The position numbers and the translations under genes were made by a program. From the NCBI GenBank assembly GCA_046292465.1, contig JBKBRB010000003.1, forward strand, positions 168,635 through 232,634: a stretch of DNA of 64,000 bases, given 5' to 3'. Positions 9,391 through 17,352 of this stretch are shown here, piece by piece (the stretch's first letter is position 1; every line of letters starts with the position of its first letter). Source of the stretch: JANWWM01 sp046292465. Lineage in GTDB: Bacteria; Bacteroidota; Chlorobiia; Chlorobiales; Thermochlorobacteraceae. The notes below the pieces were generated by a model. The model saw only the letters and a list, made by a program, of their open reading frames with translations, was not told where the DNA came from and made no database searches.

Positions 9391-10065
9391 TCAATAGGGA
9401 AGGCGAATCGGGCGTTGGTAGGTGTGCGACGGTGCTTTGCGTTTGAGTTCTGTCATAAGCCGATAGCGTCCGTCGGGTTGCCGTGCGAGCGTTACCATTT
9501 GGCAGTTTTGGGGATTGGAATACGTTTCAAATTCTTCCACCGTCCAGTGAAACCAGCGCATAAGGAAAATGCGAATGGTCATGCCGTGGGTAATGATGAC
9601 GGTGTTTTCGGGATAGTCGGGCTTTTCGAAGTCGCGATGGAGCGAGGAGAGAAAATCGCTGACGCGGTCATAGACGTCGGCACCCGATTCGCCATCTTGG
9701 ATGCGGTAGTAAAATGTGCCGAAGGCGTCGCGTTCACGGTCGGTTTTAGCACATTCTTCAAGGTTGCGCAAGTGTCCCCATTCTTGTTCGCGCAGTCGAG
9801 GTTCTTCGTTGTATTCAAATTGAGAGGGCGGAAACGATTTGACAATTTCTTCAAAGGTCATGCGTGTGCGCCAGAGCGGAGAGACATAGAAAAAGACGCG
9901 CTCATTTTGAACGAAGGATTTGAGTTCTTGTCCTGCCAAGCGGGCTTGCTCTATGCCCTTTTCGGTGAGCAGAAGCGTATAGTCGGGCTTTTCGCCATAA
10001 ACGCGGCGATTCACGTTGCCTTCAGACTCGCCATGCCTAATAAGGATAATTCGGTTGGGTTTCAT
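9391..10065 (-). CDS. Histidine phosphatase family protein (phosphoglycerate mutase-like)
   Basis: A 224-residue branch-1 histidine phosphatase. The catalytic RHG motif is in ILIRHGESEGN near residues 8-18, the acid residue is expected in the LREQEWGHLRN region, and the second histidine is in VIITHGMTIRIFLMRWF. The substrate is not predictable; members include phosphoglycerate mutase, sugar phosphatases and alpha-ribazole phosphatase. No cobalamin genes are nearby. It ends 9 bases from the end of the DUF2339 gene (convergent). Confidence 0.88.
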   Translation of the reverse strand: MKPNRIILIRHGESEGNVNRRVYGEKPDYTLLLTEKGIEQARLAGQELKSFVQNERVFFYVSPLWRTRMTFEEIVKSFPPSQFEYNEEPRLREQEWGHLRNLEECAKTDRERDAFGTFYYRIQDGESGADVYDRVSDFLSSLHRDFEKPDYPENTVIITHGMTIRIFLMRWFHWTVEEFETYSNPQNCQMVTLARQPDGRYRLMTELKRKAPSHTYQRPIRLPY

Positions 10066-10141
10066 GGTGTTAGGTAGTCTTCGAGATGAATCTTTATTTT
10101 CAGCAGAATTTGATGGAATGCAAAGACTTTAGCAATCATCT

Positions 10142-11773
10142 ATGCAAGCACCAAATCGACAGCCACAATCGTTTGTCGTCAGCACAAAAAGTCGATACTC
10201 AGAATTAGTCGTTTTCGGATTGATTTTCATCTTCTTGGTGATGGCGATGTTTTTGCTCAATTTTTTTCTTTCAATCAAAAGCAGCGATGATACTGCGCAA
10301 ACTTTTTGTGCTAACCGCACCGAGCGCGCATGGCAACGCGCAACGAAAAACTTAACAACCTACAACATTGGCTTCTACGGAAAAGACGATTCGCTTCTAA
10401 AAGCCTTTGACGGCTATAAAGAAAACATCAAACGCTTTGACACGTTTTTAACCGCGCTCGAAGCAGGCGGAACCATCGAAGCAGGTGGACAAGTCGTTGA
10501 GGTCGTTCCCATTCAAGATAAAGCAACGAGGCAGATATTTGAACAACTGAGTCGTCTGTGGAAAGAAGCCAAATACGATTTCTTAGTGCTTGCTGAAATG
10601 AATCCAAGAAGTGTAAGCACGGCTACGCTCGATCGTTGCGTAGAATTTGCAATTAAAAAAGATGACGAAATTTTAGACGCGCTCTCGTTGCTCATCATCA
10701 ACCTGTCTGAAAATTCAAGTCGAAGGTTGAAACAAGCGCAACTCGTGCAGGTGGTGGCATTGCTCATTTGCGTAATGATGTTTATCGGAATGGCAATTCG
10801 CTTGACAATTTCTTTGAGACGAAGCGACAAAATTATCGAAATGCGCAATCGCGAACTGACGGCACAGCGCGACGAACTTGCTCGTGAAAAAGAAACCATT
10901 GAGCAACTCTTAATCGACCTCACCAACACGCAAGCGCAACTGATTCAATCCGAAAAAATGGCGTCGCTCGGGCAAATGGTCGCCGGACTTGCGCATGAAA
11001 TCAACACGCCACTCGGCTTTGTGATGACGAACGTCGGTGTCATTGAACGCAACATCGGGCTTTTCAACGAAGCCATTATGCAAACCAGCGAACTGGTCGC
11101 CATGCTTGAAAACGGAGACCTCAACGACGCCCTGCAAAAACTTGACGATACAAAGTGTTCCTTGCAACGCCTCTTCGAGCTCAATCTGCTTGAAAAAACA
11201 AAGAACCGCATCAACGAAGCAAACATCGGGTTGGAACGCATTCGAGAGTTAATTCTCAATCTTAAAAACTTCTCGCGCTTAGACGAAGCCGAAATGAAAA
11301 AAGTCAGCGTGAGCGAAAGCATTGAATCCGCCTTGCTCATTGCAAACAATATGATTAAGCACAAAGCCGAAGTCGAAACGCACTACGAAGAAAATCTTAT
11401 GGTCGAATGCTATCCGGCTCAACTCAATCAAGTGTTTCTGAACATCATCACCAATGCGGTTCAAGCCATTGAGGACTTTGGGAAAATCACGATTAAAACT
11501 TGGACGGAGAATGGAGTGGCGAAAATTTCAATCGCTGACACAGGCGTCGGAATTTCTGAAGCAAATCTGAAAAAAATTTTTGAACCCTTCTTTACCACAA
11601 AGCCTGTCGGGCAGGGAACAGGACTTGGACTTTCCATCGTCTATAAAATCATTGAACGCCACGGCGGAAAAATCGAAGTCAAAAGCAAAGAAAAGCAAGG
11701 AACAGAGTTCATCATCTCCTTGCCACTGCGCCAAGAAACAGAGCGCATCGACCCAACGCTCACTATTTCTTAA
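10142..11773 (+). CDS. Membrane sensor histidine kinase (orphan)
   Basis: A 543-residue sensor kinase. A first transmembrane helix lies at about residues 25-47, a second at about 197-217, with a mainly helical periplasmic sensor between. A coiled coil links to the HisKA domain, with the phospho-acceptor His285 in GLAHEINTPLG. The ATPase domain follows with the N box (NQVFLNIITNAVQAI), G1 (DTGVGIS), F (FEPFFTTK) and G2 (GQGTGLGLSI) boxes all intact. The subtype with HEINTPLG and an adjoining coiled coil is common in Chlorobiota and Bacteroidota and often lacks a cognate regulator; none is adjacent here. Its stop overlaps the stop of the convergent SixA-like gene by 4 bases. Confidence 0.93.
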   Translation: MQAPNRQPQSFVVSTKSRYSELVVFGLIFIFLVMAMFLLNFFLSIKSSDDTAQTFCANRTERAWQRATKNLTTYNIGFYGKDDSLLKAFDGYKENIKRFDTFLTALEAGGTIEAGGQVVEVVPIQDKATRQIFEQLSRLWKEAKYDFLVLAEMNPRSVSTATLDRCVEFAIKKDDEILDALSLLIINLSENSSRRLKQAQLVQVVALLICVMMFIGMAIRLTISLRRSDKIIEMRNRELTAQRDELAREKETIEQLLIDLTNTQAQLIQSEKMASLGQMVAGLAHEINTPLGFVMTNVGVIERNIGLFNEAIMQTSELVAMLENGDLNDALQKLDDTKCSLQRLFELNLLEKTKNRINEANIGLERIRELILNLKNFSRLDEAEMKKVSVSESIESALLIANNMIKHKAEVETHYEENLMVECYPAQLNQVFLNIITNAVQAIEDFGKITIKTWTENGVAKISIADTGVGISEANLKKIFEPFFTTKPVGQGTGLGLSIVYKIIERHGGKIEVKSKEKQGTEFIISLPLRQETERIDPTLTIS

Positions 11774-12273
11774 ACAGCCTTCAAGAATTTTTTCGGATAA
11801 AGAAAAAAATTAAACACGCATTTGCCTTCGCCGAGACTTCGCCAAGAGGGAGAATCGAGACTGACGGAAAAAATGCCACACGTTGGCACATTATCAACTC
11901 GCTTATCGGAAAGAAAATTGGCAAGGTCAGTAATAGCAGGATTGTGGCAAAAAACCGCTACGCTGTTGAGCGTATCGGGGAGCGACTGAATAATGTCTAA
12001 AAGCGTTTGCCGAGAGGCTTCATAAATGCGAGGCTCAGTAACAATTTGTGCGGCAGGGTAATTCATCGCGTTGGCAAACAGTTGAGCGGTGGTCAGAGTG
12101 CGCTTGGCAGGACTTGAAAGAAAGAGTTCGGGCGCAATTTGCTTTTCGCGTAAAATCATCCCCATAAAGGGTGCGTCGCGCAAGCCGCGCTTGTTGAGCG
12201 GTCGCTCAAAGTCTGTAAGGTCGGGATAGTCCCAACTGGATTTAGCGTGTCGAATGAGATAAAGCGATTTCAC
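11770..12273 (-). CDS. SixA-like phosphohistidine phosphatase
   Basis: A 167-residue small histidine phosphatase. The RHG-type motif is LYLIRHAKSSWDYPDL (RHA), followed by DFERPLNKRG, and the second catalytic histidine is in VAVFCHNPAITDLANFL; both are typical of SixA, which removes phosphate from phosphohistidine in E. coli. It is convergent with, and overlaps by 4 bases, an orphan sensor histidine kinase; a functional link is tempting but only inferred. The gene is 12 bases downstream of the phosphoglucose isomerase stop on the same strand, so the two may share a transcript. Confidence 0.85.
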   Translation of the reverse strand: MKSLYLIRHAKSSWDYPDLTDFERPLNKRGLRDAPFMGMILREKQIAPELFLSSPAKRTLTTAQLFANAMNYPAAQIVTEPRIYEASRQTLLDIIQSLPDTLNSVAVFCHNPAITDLANFLSDKRVDNVPTCGIFSVSLDSPSWRSLGEGKCVFNFFLYPKKFLKAV

Positions 12274-12285
12274 TGTTTTGGTGAA

Positions 12286-13344
12286 TTATCCTTTGAAATG
12301 AGCAAGTGATTCCTTCAAAAAGTCAATAGCCTTGACGGGCGTGGCATCGATGCCGTTCAAAATGGAAAGGTAATAACTCACCCAATCCCCAAGTAAAATC
12401 AAGGAGAAAAGCCGTGTAAGAAGCGATTTGCCTTCGCTCTCAACATCAATCACATCGGAAGCATATTTCTTGATGATGGATTTTGTAACGCTCATTCTGA
12501 ACGCCGTGCGCGGGTGGTCGCTCTTGTCGTGAAGCATGATCACCATCGTTTTTTTCAGCAGGTCTCTATACTGATTCCAACCAACAAGTTCGTTGTGATT
12601 GAGTTCGGGAAAGACATTTGAATACGCAAGCATTTTGGCGTTCTCGCAAATCTGACCTTTCCAACGCACGCCGACCGCACTGGTGAAATCGTCGCTGGTG
12701 TAGATGATGGGCAGTTTGCCGTAGCACTTCTTGGCAAGTTGAACCGCAAAATTTTGCTTGTCTTTGAAATTGGCGTAAGCAAGGGATTTTTCCTTCAAGT
12801 AGCGCGCGGTTTCGGCAAGGTCTTTGTCTTTGTTCTCAATGAAGCCAAATTTGGCGAGGGTTTGTAGCATTGGCACGAGCGAGTAGCCGATTGCCGTGCG
12901 CGGCGGCGCGCCTGCAGGAATTTTCACGGCGTAGTGTTTGTGCTTCAAAGCAAGTTCCTCGACCTTCCCGCCTGATGTGATGCAAAAAACTTGCGCCTTG
13001 CGCTTGATAGCATCTTGATAAGCAGAAAGCGTTTCTTCGGTATTGCCTGAATATGATGAGACAATCACAAGTGTGGATTCATTCACAAATGCAGGCAAGG
13101 TGTAATTGCGATTAACGAGAATCGGAACAGAACACTCGCCTGAAACGTAGGCGCGCACCAAATCGCCACCGATTGCCGAGCCGCCAAGCCCTGTAACAAC
13201 AATGCTTTTGACCTTGCTCTTTGAAATTTTACTCTTCTCGTTGAGAAGTGAAAAATCAGTTTCAAATTGCTGGTAAAGGTTTTGAATGCGCAAGTTCATT
13301 TGCGACTTATCAACAGCACGAATAGTTTTTTCGGATATGGACAT
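12286..13344 (-). CDS. Bifunctional phosphoglucose/phosphomannose isomerase
   Basis: A 352-residue SIS-fold isomerase interconverting glucose-6-P or mannose-6-P with fructose-6-P. Two SIS-like halves are seen: residues about 45-130 with VVTGLGGSAIGGDL and VSSYSGNTEETL, and the C-terminal half with WKGQICENAKMLAYSNVFPELNHNELVGW, which carries the conserved glutamate and histidine of the bifunctional family. I chose the ATG at 13344; an in-frame ATG at 13392 also exists. The gene feeds glycolysis and sugar-nucleotide synthesis. Its upstream region is odd: a 220-base inverted repeat lies between the likely promoter at 13648-13680 and the start. Confidence 0.92.
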   Translation of the reverse strand: MSISEKTIRAVDKSQMNLRIQNLYQQFETDFSLLNEKSKISKSKVKSIVVTGLGGSAIGGDLVRAYVSGECSVPILVNRNYTLPAFVNESTLVIVSSYSGNTEETLSAYQDAIKRKAQVFCITSGGKVEELALKHKHYAVKIPAGAPPRTAIGYSLVPMLQTLAKFGFIENKDKDLAETARYLKEKSLAYANFKDKQNFAVQLAKKCYGKLPIIYTSDDFTSAVGVRWKGQICENAKMLAYSNVFPELNHNELVGWNQYRDLLKKTMVIMLHDKSDHPRTAFRMSVTKSIIKKYASDVIDVESEGKSLLTRLFSLILLGDWVSYYLSILNGIDATPVKAIDFLKESLAHFKG

Positions 13345-13377
13345 GGTGTAAGTGAATTGATTGACTGAAAGACCAGT

Positions 13378-13600
13378 TTTAATGAGTAACAAGTAATGAG
13401 TAACGAAGAACGAACTTGTTATTCTGAACGAAGCGAAGCATCAAAGAGTTAAGAAGTGATAGTGAAGCGTTAAGCATATGCAGTGCGTTCAACTTTTAAC
13501 TCTTCACTCTCAACTTTTAACGCACTTAGATTCCTCACTCTGTTCGGAATGACAAAGCATTTTCCGTTCTTCATTATTTACTTTTCATTACTCAATTAAG
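13378..13600. repeat. Long imperfect inverted repeat (MITE/REP-like element)
   Basis: Both arms can be aligned around a perfect palindrome GCATATGC at 13474-13481. The left arm (13378-13473) contains TTAATGAGTAAC, GAAGAACG, TTGTTATTCTGAAC and AAGAGTTAAGAAGTGA. Read on the opposite strand, the right arm (13482-13600) contains TTAATTGAGTAATG, GAAGAACGG, TTTGTCATTCCGAAC and further AGTTAAAAGTTGA units. Each arm also has short direct repeats (AATGAGTAA twice on the left, CAACTTTTAAC twice on the right). It fills most of the 375-base gap between the isomerase gene and the rhodanese gene; no ORF or transposase is present. It resembles small non-autonomous palindromic elements. Confidence 0.7.
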
Positions 13601-13647
13601 GTAAGTCTTCAAAAAGCGGTGATGCGAATGGCGGTCAATGTTGCGCA

Positions 13648-13680
13648 CAAAGATAAATCTTTTTGTGAATTGAAAAACAA
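13648..13680 (-). promoter_or_regulatory. Candidate Bacteroidota-type promoter for the isomerase gene
   Basis: On the minus strand, TTG (13680-13678) is followed after 22 bases by TATCTTTG (13655-13648), a perfect TAnnTTTG box. A transcript from here would carry a leader of about 300 bases containing the entire inverted repeat at 13378-13600 before reaching the isomerase start. Confidence 0.5.
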
Positions 13681-13719
13681 ACTCGCGTGTTTATGACACG
13701 CAAATCAAACGCAACAATT

Positions 13720-14022
13720 ATGACACACATTTATCCACAAGACGCAGAGAAAAAATTAAACGAGGCGAACGTCGTTTTTCTTGATGTTCGCACAAGAGGC
13801 GAATATGCACATCGCCGAATTCCAAAAGCCATCAACATTCCGCTCGATGAACTCTTGTTTCGCCATAGCGAATTAGACGCCGAAAAAGAAATCATTGTGC
13901 TGTGCGAACACGGAATTCGCAGTCAAAGCGCGTCAGGCTTGCTCATGCAATTAGGCTTTATGAATGTGATAAATATGATTGGCGGCATGTCGCGTTGGAC
14001 GGGCGAAACCGTGTCTGGTTAG
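13720..14022 (+). CDS. Single-domain rhodanese-like protein
   Basis: A protein of 100 residues consisting of one rhodanese domain, a sulfurtransferase that moves sulfane sulfur via a cysteine persulfide. Visible are VVFLDVRTRGEYAHRRIPKAINIP, the active-site loop CEHGIRS with the catalytic cysteine, and the terminal GGMSRWTGE. The ATG at 13720 is preferred; an in-frame ATG at 13693 would add nine residues. The substrate is unknown. Its stop overlaps that of the convergent LolD-type gene by 4 bases. Confidence 0.88.
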   Translation: MTHIYPQDAEKKLNEANVVFLDVRTRGEYAHRRIPKAINIPLDELLFRHSELDAEKEIIVLCEHGIRSQSASGLLMQLGFMNVINMIGGMSRWTGETVSG

Positions 14023-14711
14023 CGAACTTGTTGGAGAATGCCGTCGCGCATTTCAAACGTCCGAGACGAAAGTTCGGCGTAGCGACTGTTATGCGTTACA
14101 ATCACAAACGATGTGTTTTGCTTGTGCGAAAGTTCGGCAATGAGTTCGTAGAGTTTATCGCTGTTCTTGGAATCCAAATTGCCTGACGGTTCATCGGCAA
14201 AAACCACATCGGGCGAATTGACAAGTGCGCGTGCGATTGCGACTCGTTGCGCTTCGCCGCCGCTTAGTTCCGAGGGCAGATGATTGAGCCGCTCCTTCAA
14301 GCCGACCGTAACGAGCAAGGCTTCGGCTTTCTCTTTGGCAAGTTTGAAATCGTTGGTTAAGATGTAGTGCGGCATGGCGGCGTTTTCAAGTGCGGTGAAA
14401 TCATCGAGCAAATGATGAAACTGAAACACAAATCCGATGCGCTGGTTACGAAACTTTGCGATGGCGTCGGGGTTTAAGTGAAACTTCTTGTTGGAAAAAA
14501 TCACATCAGATTTGAAGCGAAGTTCGCCGTCGTCGGCGGTGTCAAGCGTGCCGAGAATGTTGAGCAGGGTTGTTTTCCCACTTCCTGACGCGCCGATAAT
14601 CGAGACAATTTCGCGCTCGCCCACAGAAAGGGAAACGCCTTTGAGAATATCAATTTTCTCTCTGCCTTTGGGTGTGTAAGATTTATAGAGGTTCTGTGCT
14701 TGAAGAATCAT
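14019..14711 (-). CDS. lolD: ABC transporter ATP-binding protein, LolD/MacB type
   Basis: A 230-residue ATPase. Walker A is GASGSGKTTLL, the signature LSGGEAQRVAIARAL, Walker B VVFADEPSGNLDS, and the H-loop is in FVIVTHNSRYA. The EPSGNLD variant and the overall length are typical of the LolD/FtsE/MacB group, of which LolD powers release of lipoproteins from the inner membrane with LolC/E. No LolC/E permease is adjacent; the upstream neighbour is a PerM-like protein whose 3' end overlaps this start by 29 bases. The ATG at 14711 (MILQAQNLYKSY) is the family start. LolD is the best guess; another member of the group remains possible. Confidence 0.85.
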   Translation of the reverse strand: MILQAQNLYKSYTPKGREKIDILKGVSLSVGEREIVSIIGASGSGKTTLLNILGTLDTADDGELRFKSDVIFSNKKFHLNPDAIAKFRNQRIGFVFQFHHLLDDFTALENAAMPHYILTNDFKLAKEKAEALLVTVGLKERLNHLPSELSGGEAQRVAIARALVNSPDVVFADEPSGNLDSKNSDKLYELIAELSHKQNTSFVIVTHNSRYAELSSRTFEMRDGILQQVR

Positions 14712-15906
14712 CAATGTTTTTTTTCTGCGAGGCAATCGCAAGTTGTTTGTTCAAAATCTCAACGAGAAACGCCGAGAGCGGCACAGCAGAAAGCACGCCG
14801 AGAAAGCCGAAGAAATATCCGAAAAGAAAAATGGCTAAGAACAAGACAATCGGATTCAGTTTGACACGCTCACCAATAATTTTCGGAACGAGAATGAAGT
14901 TTTCAATCGCGTGAACAAGCGCGTAAATAATGAGAATCAGCACAATCGTCCGCCCAACTGCCTCGCCAAAGAGTGCCACAATCACGCTAAGCGTGAGCGC
15001 GATAATGCCGCCGATATACGGCACAAACGCCATCACGCCATAGACAATCCCAAGCAAAAGCGAGTAGCCTAACCCAATCAAAAGGAAAAGCGAGGAATAA
15101 ATCGCAATCAAGATGAACATGATAATCACTTGCCCGCGCAAGTATTGGCGAAGAATCGCGCCCGCAAGCCCGAAGTATTCTGACGCCGTCGGAAAGTATT
15201 CGCGCGGAATAAGGTTGAGAAGCGTTTGCTTAATTGTTGGAAAATCGCTCAGGAAGTAAAACACAAGCACCGGAACCAAGACGATATTGACAATGGCGGA
15301 AATGAGTGTCGGAACGCTTTGTGCGGCTTTGGAGAGAATATCCGTTAGAAGACTGCTCAATCCGTTGCCTTTGGCTTGAAAAAATGAAACGATTGAACTA
15401 CGAAGAGCGGAAATATCAATGTCGTATTGCTTAACAATCGTGAGTTGCTCGAGGCTGTCGAAAATGCTGTCGAACTGTTCAGGCAAATTGGCGAGCGCGT
15501 CGGCAAGCGATTGTGATTGTGCTGTAATGAGCGGAATGGTTAAAAAGATTAAAAGGAAAATGCTACCGACGCCCAAAAGCGTAATCAGCACGGCGGAATA
15601 GGAACGCTTCACCTTTTTTGAGACAAGCCATTCCATCAGCGGCTCGAAGAGAAAGGCTAAAATAAAGGCAATGATAAACGGCGCAAGCAAGCCTGAAAGC
15701 ACGCTCAAAATCCAAATCACAATTAAAACCGTAGAAAGCCAAAAAAGTCGGACGACAAACGCATTTGAGCGGAGCGGATAGCAAAGCACAGCAATGAAAA
15801 GATATACGATGAACGGGGAGAGCGACTCGCGCATCATGTAGCCTAAAATGAAAAACAAGACGGTCGCAAGTCCAATGATAAGGTATCTCGATGAACTACT
15901 CTGCAT
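14683..15906 (-). CDS. AI-2E/PerM family membrane protein
   Basis: A 407-residue integral membrane protein with about eight helices: a cluster at residues 1-90, a soluble helical stretch in the middle (about 130-220), then a second membrane cluster containing GLGYSLLLGIVYGVMAFVPYIGG and HAIENFILVPKIIGERVKLNPIVLF, which are the family hallmarks. Members are annotated as AI-2 exporters or permeases, but the substrate is mostly unproven. The ATG at 15906 overlaps the deacetylase stop upstream by 11 bases, and the 3' end overlaps the LolD-like gene, so the three genes form one operon. Confidence 0.9.
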   Translation of the reverse strand: MQSSSSRYLIIGLATVLFFILGYMMRESLSPFIVYLFIAVLCYPLRSNAFVVRLFWLSTVLIVIWILSVLSGLLAPFIIAFILAFLFEPLMEWLVSKKVKRSYSAVLITLLGVGSIFLLIFLTIPLITAQSQSLADALANLPEQFDSIFDSLEQLTIVKQYDIDISALRSSIVSFFQAKGNGLSSLLTDILSKAAQSVPTLISAIVNIVLVPVLVFYFLSDFPTIKQTLLNLIPREYFPTASEYFGLAGAILRQYLRGQVIIMFILIAIYSSLFLLIGLGYSLLLGIVYGVMAFVPYIGGIIALTLSVIVALFGEAVGRTIVLILIIYALVHAIENFILVPKIIGERVKLNPIVLFLAIFLFGYFFGFLGVLSAVPLSAFLVEILNKQLAIASQKKNIDDSSSTEPL

Positions 15907-16618
15907 GGTGAATAGGGCGATAGCCTTTGAGTTTATGCATGAAAATGGTTGCTCCAGAACAGGCATTGATGGTGCGTAGACGCAAGAGCTCGAGCGGTGC
16001 ATTACGAAGTTTGGCGCGAATCGAGTTCAGCGAGTCAAACCGATAAACGGCTTTGCTCCGCTTGACAAAGCCATCGGGCGAAGATTTTTTAATCGAAATG
16101 GCTTCCTGAAACCCGGCTTCTTTGCACGCATCAAGAACCCGTGCGTTAAAGTTGCCAAAGGGAAACGAAATGCTTGTAACTGCCTTGCCGAGCAAATCTT
16201 CCAAAAACTTTTTTGAATCGAGAAGTTCGGCGCGAAGCAGAGAAGGCGAGAGCGTGGTGAGCGCAAGGTGCGATTTCGTGTGGCTTCCAATGTTCCAGCC
16301 TGCGTCGGAAAGGGCTTTGACTTGCTGGCGCGAAAGGTGCTTGAAAGTGCCGAAGAAAGTAAAATCCCACGAATTAAATTTTCCCAGAAGCCCTGTAATG
16401 ATGAAGAGATTTGCCGTAAAGCCAAATTCGGAAAGAATCGGAAAGGCGTTGGTGAAAGTATCCTCGTAGCCGTCGTCGAAGCAAAAGTCGGGGCGTTGGT
16501 CGTCAGGGAGGGAGCCAATCAAGGCGACGTCGCTTCGGAAGTCGCGAAGGGTGCGCGTCGTGATTCCGAAATCCATGCGGTCGGTGATTTTATGATACGA
16601 AAGCAAGTTCGCGTTCAT
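15896..16618 (-). CDS. Polysaccharide deacetylase family protein (NodB fold)
   Basis: A 240-residue carbohydrate-esterase-4 type protein, which removes acetyl groups from N-acetylated sugars of glycans. The first metal and base motif is FCFDDGYEDT (residues about 44-53), and the metal-binding HxxxH is in GSHTKSHLALTTLS. SFPFGNFNARVL supplies the next conserved motif. There is no signal peptide, so the enzyme probably works in the cytoplasm, for example on a lipid-linked sugar. The ATG at 16618 gives MNANLLSYHKI; an in-frame upstream ATG at 16651 cannot be excluded. It is the first gene of the deacetylase-PerM-LolD operon. Confidence 0.88.
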   Translation of the reverse strand: MNANLLSYHKITDRMDFGITTRTLRDFRSDVALIGSLPDDQRPDFCFDDGYEDTFTNAFPILSEFGFTANLFIITGLLGKFNSWDFTFFGTFKHLSRQQVKALSDAGWNIGSHTKSHLALTTLSPSLLRAELLDSKKFLEDLLGKAVTSISFPFGNFNARVLDACKEAGFQEAISIKKSSPDGFVKRSKAVYRFDSLNSIRAKLRNAPLELLRLRTINACSGATIFMHKLKGYRPIHHAE

Positions 16619-16750
16619 GGCGATATGATTAAACCGCGCAATATAACGCATCTGACTTAATCTGTTCAGTGAGGTCTGTTTTGAGAATCGGCTTGAAGAG
16701 AAGATGCCAACGCACGAGAAAAGTCGCCAAAAAGTTGGGAAACATTTTTG

Positions 16751-16758
16751 TAAATTTG
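16751..16758 (+). promoter_or_regulatory. Candidate -7 box upstream of nuoJ
   Basis: TAAATTTG matches TAnnTTTG perfectly and lies 51 bases before the nuoJ ATG. No TTG lies at the exact -33 spacing. Its place supports starting the gene at 16809 rather than at the in-frame start at 16704. Confidence 0.4.
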
Positions 16759-16808
16759 TGCCCGTCTTTCAAACATCATTGTCAATAGCCTTCCAAGAAG
16801 CTCTGCAA

Positions 16809-17333
16809 ATGGAAACCGTTTCATTCATCTTATTTTCGTTTTTAGGCGCGTTAGTGATTGTGGGGTCAATCGGCACGGTTTGGTCGAGAAATCCTGTAAC
16901 CAGCGCGCTATTTTTGGTGCTAAATTTTTTCGCACTTGGCGGCATATACTTGTTGCTCGAGGCACAATTTATTGCGGTCGTTCAAGTGATTGTGTATGCG
17001 GGCGCGATTATGGTGCTCTTTCTTTTCACCATTATGTTGCTCAACTTGGACGATGAGCAGGCACTTAAAGAAAAATTTGATTTACAAAAAGGCTTTGGCA
17101 TTTTGCTCGGCGGTGTTTTGCTGGTAGAAGTGCTTTACATTCTCGGCTTGAAAATCAATCTGCCTCAAAAGTCCACGACGCTCACGCCGGTTGAAATCGG
17201 AGAAGCGAAAAACATCGGACGCGAGTTGATTACGAACTTTCTCTTCCCGTTTGAAATCGTTTCCATCTTGTTGCTACTTGCAATTATTGGTGCGATTGTT
17301 TTAGCCAAGAAAAACTTCAGCCCGAACACATAA
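16809..17333 (+). CDS. nuoJ: NADH-quinone oxidoreductase subunit J
   Basis: A 174-residue membrane subunit of respiratory complex I with five hydrophobic helices. The conserved third helix is present (EAQFIAVVQVIVYAGAIMVLFLFTIMLLN), including the pi-bulge region VYAGAIMVLF. NuoJ takes part in proton translocation. Other complex I subunits are absent here: the next gene is a Bmp-type lipoprotein and the previous one is on the other strand. The isolated position is unusual, since nuoJ normally sits between nuoI and nuoK; the rest of the operon must be elsewhere or this is a second copy. Confidence 0.93.
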   Translation: METVSFILFSFLGALVIVGSIGTVWSRNPVTSALFLVLNFFALGGIYLLLEAQFIAVVQVIVYAGAIMVLFLFTIMLLNLDDEQALKEKFDLQKGFGILLGGVLLVEVLYILGLKINLPQKSTTLTPVEIGEAKNIGRELITNFLFPFEIVSILLLLAIIGAIVLAKKNFSPNT

Positions 17334-17352
17334 CAACAAAACTCACGGTGAA

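Noticed and set aside
9415..10077. A 220-codon open frame opposite the histidine phosphatase gene
   Set aside because: The opposite strand carries both catalytic histidine motifs; this frame has none and is a shadow.
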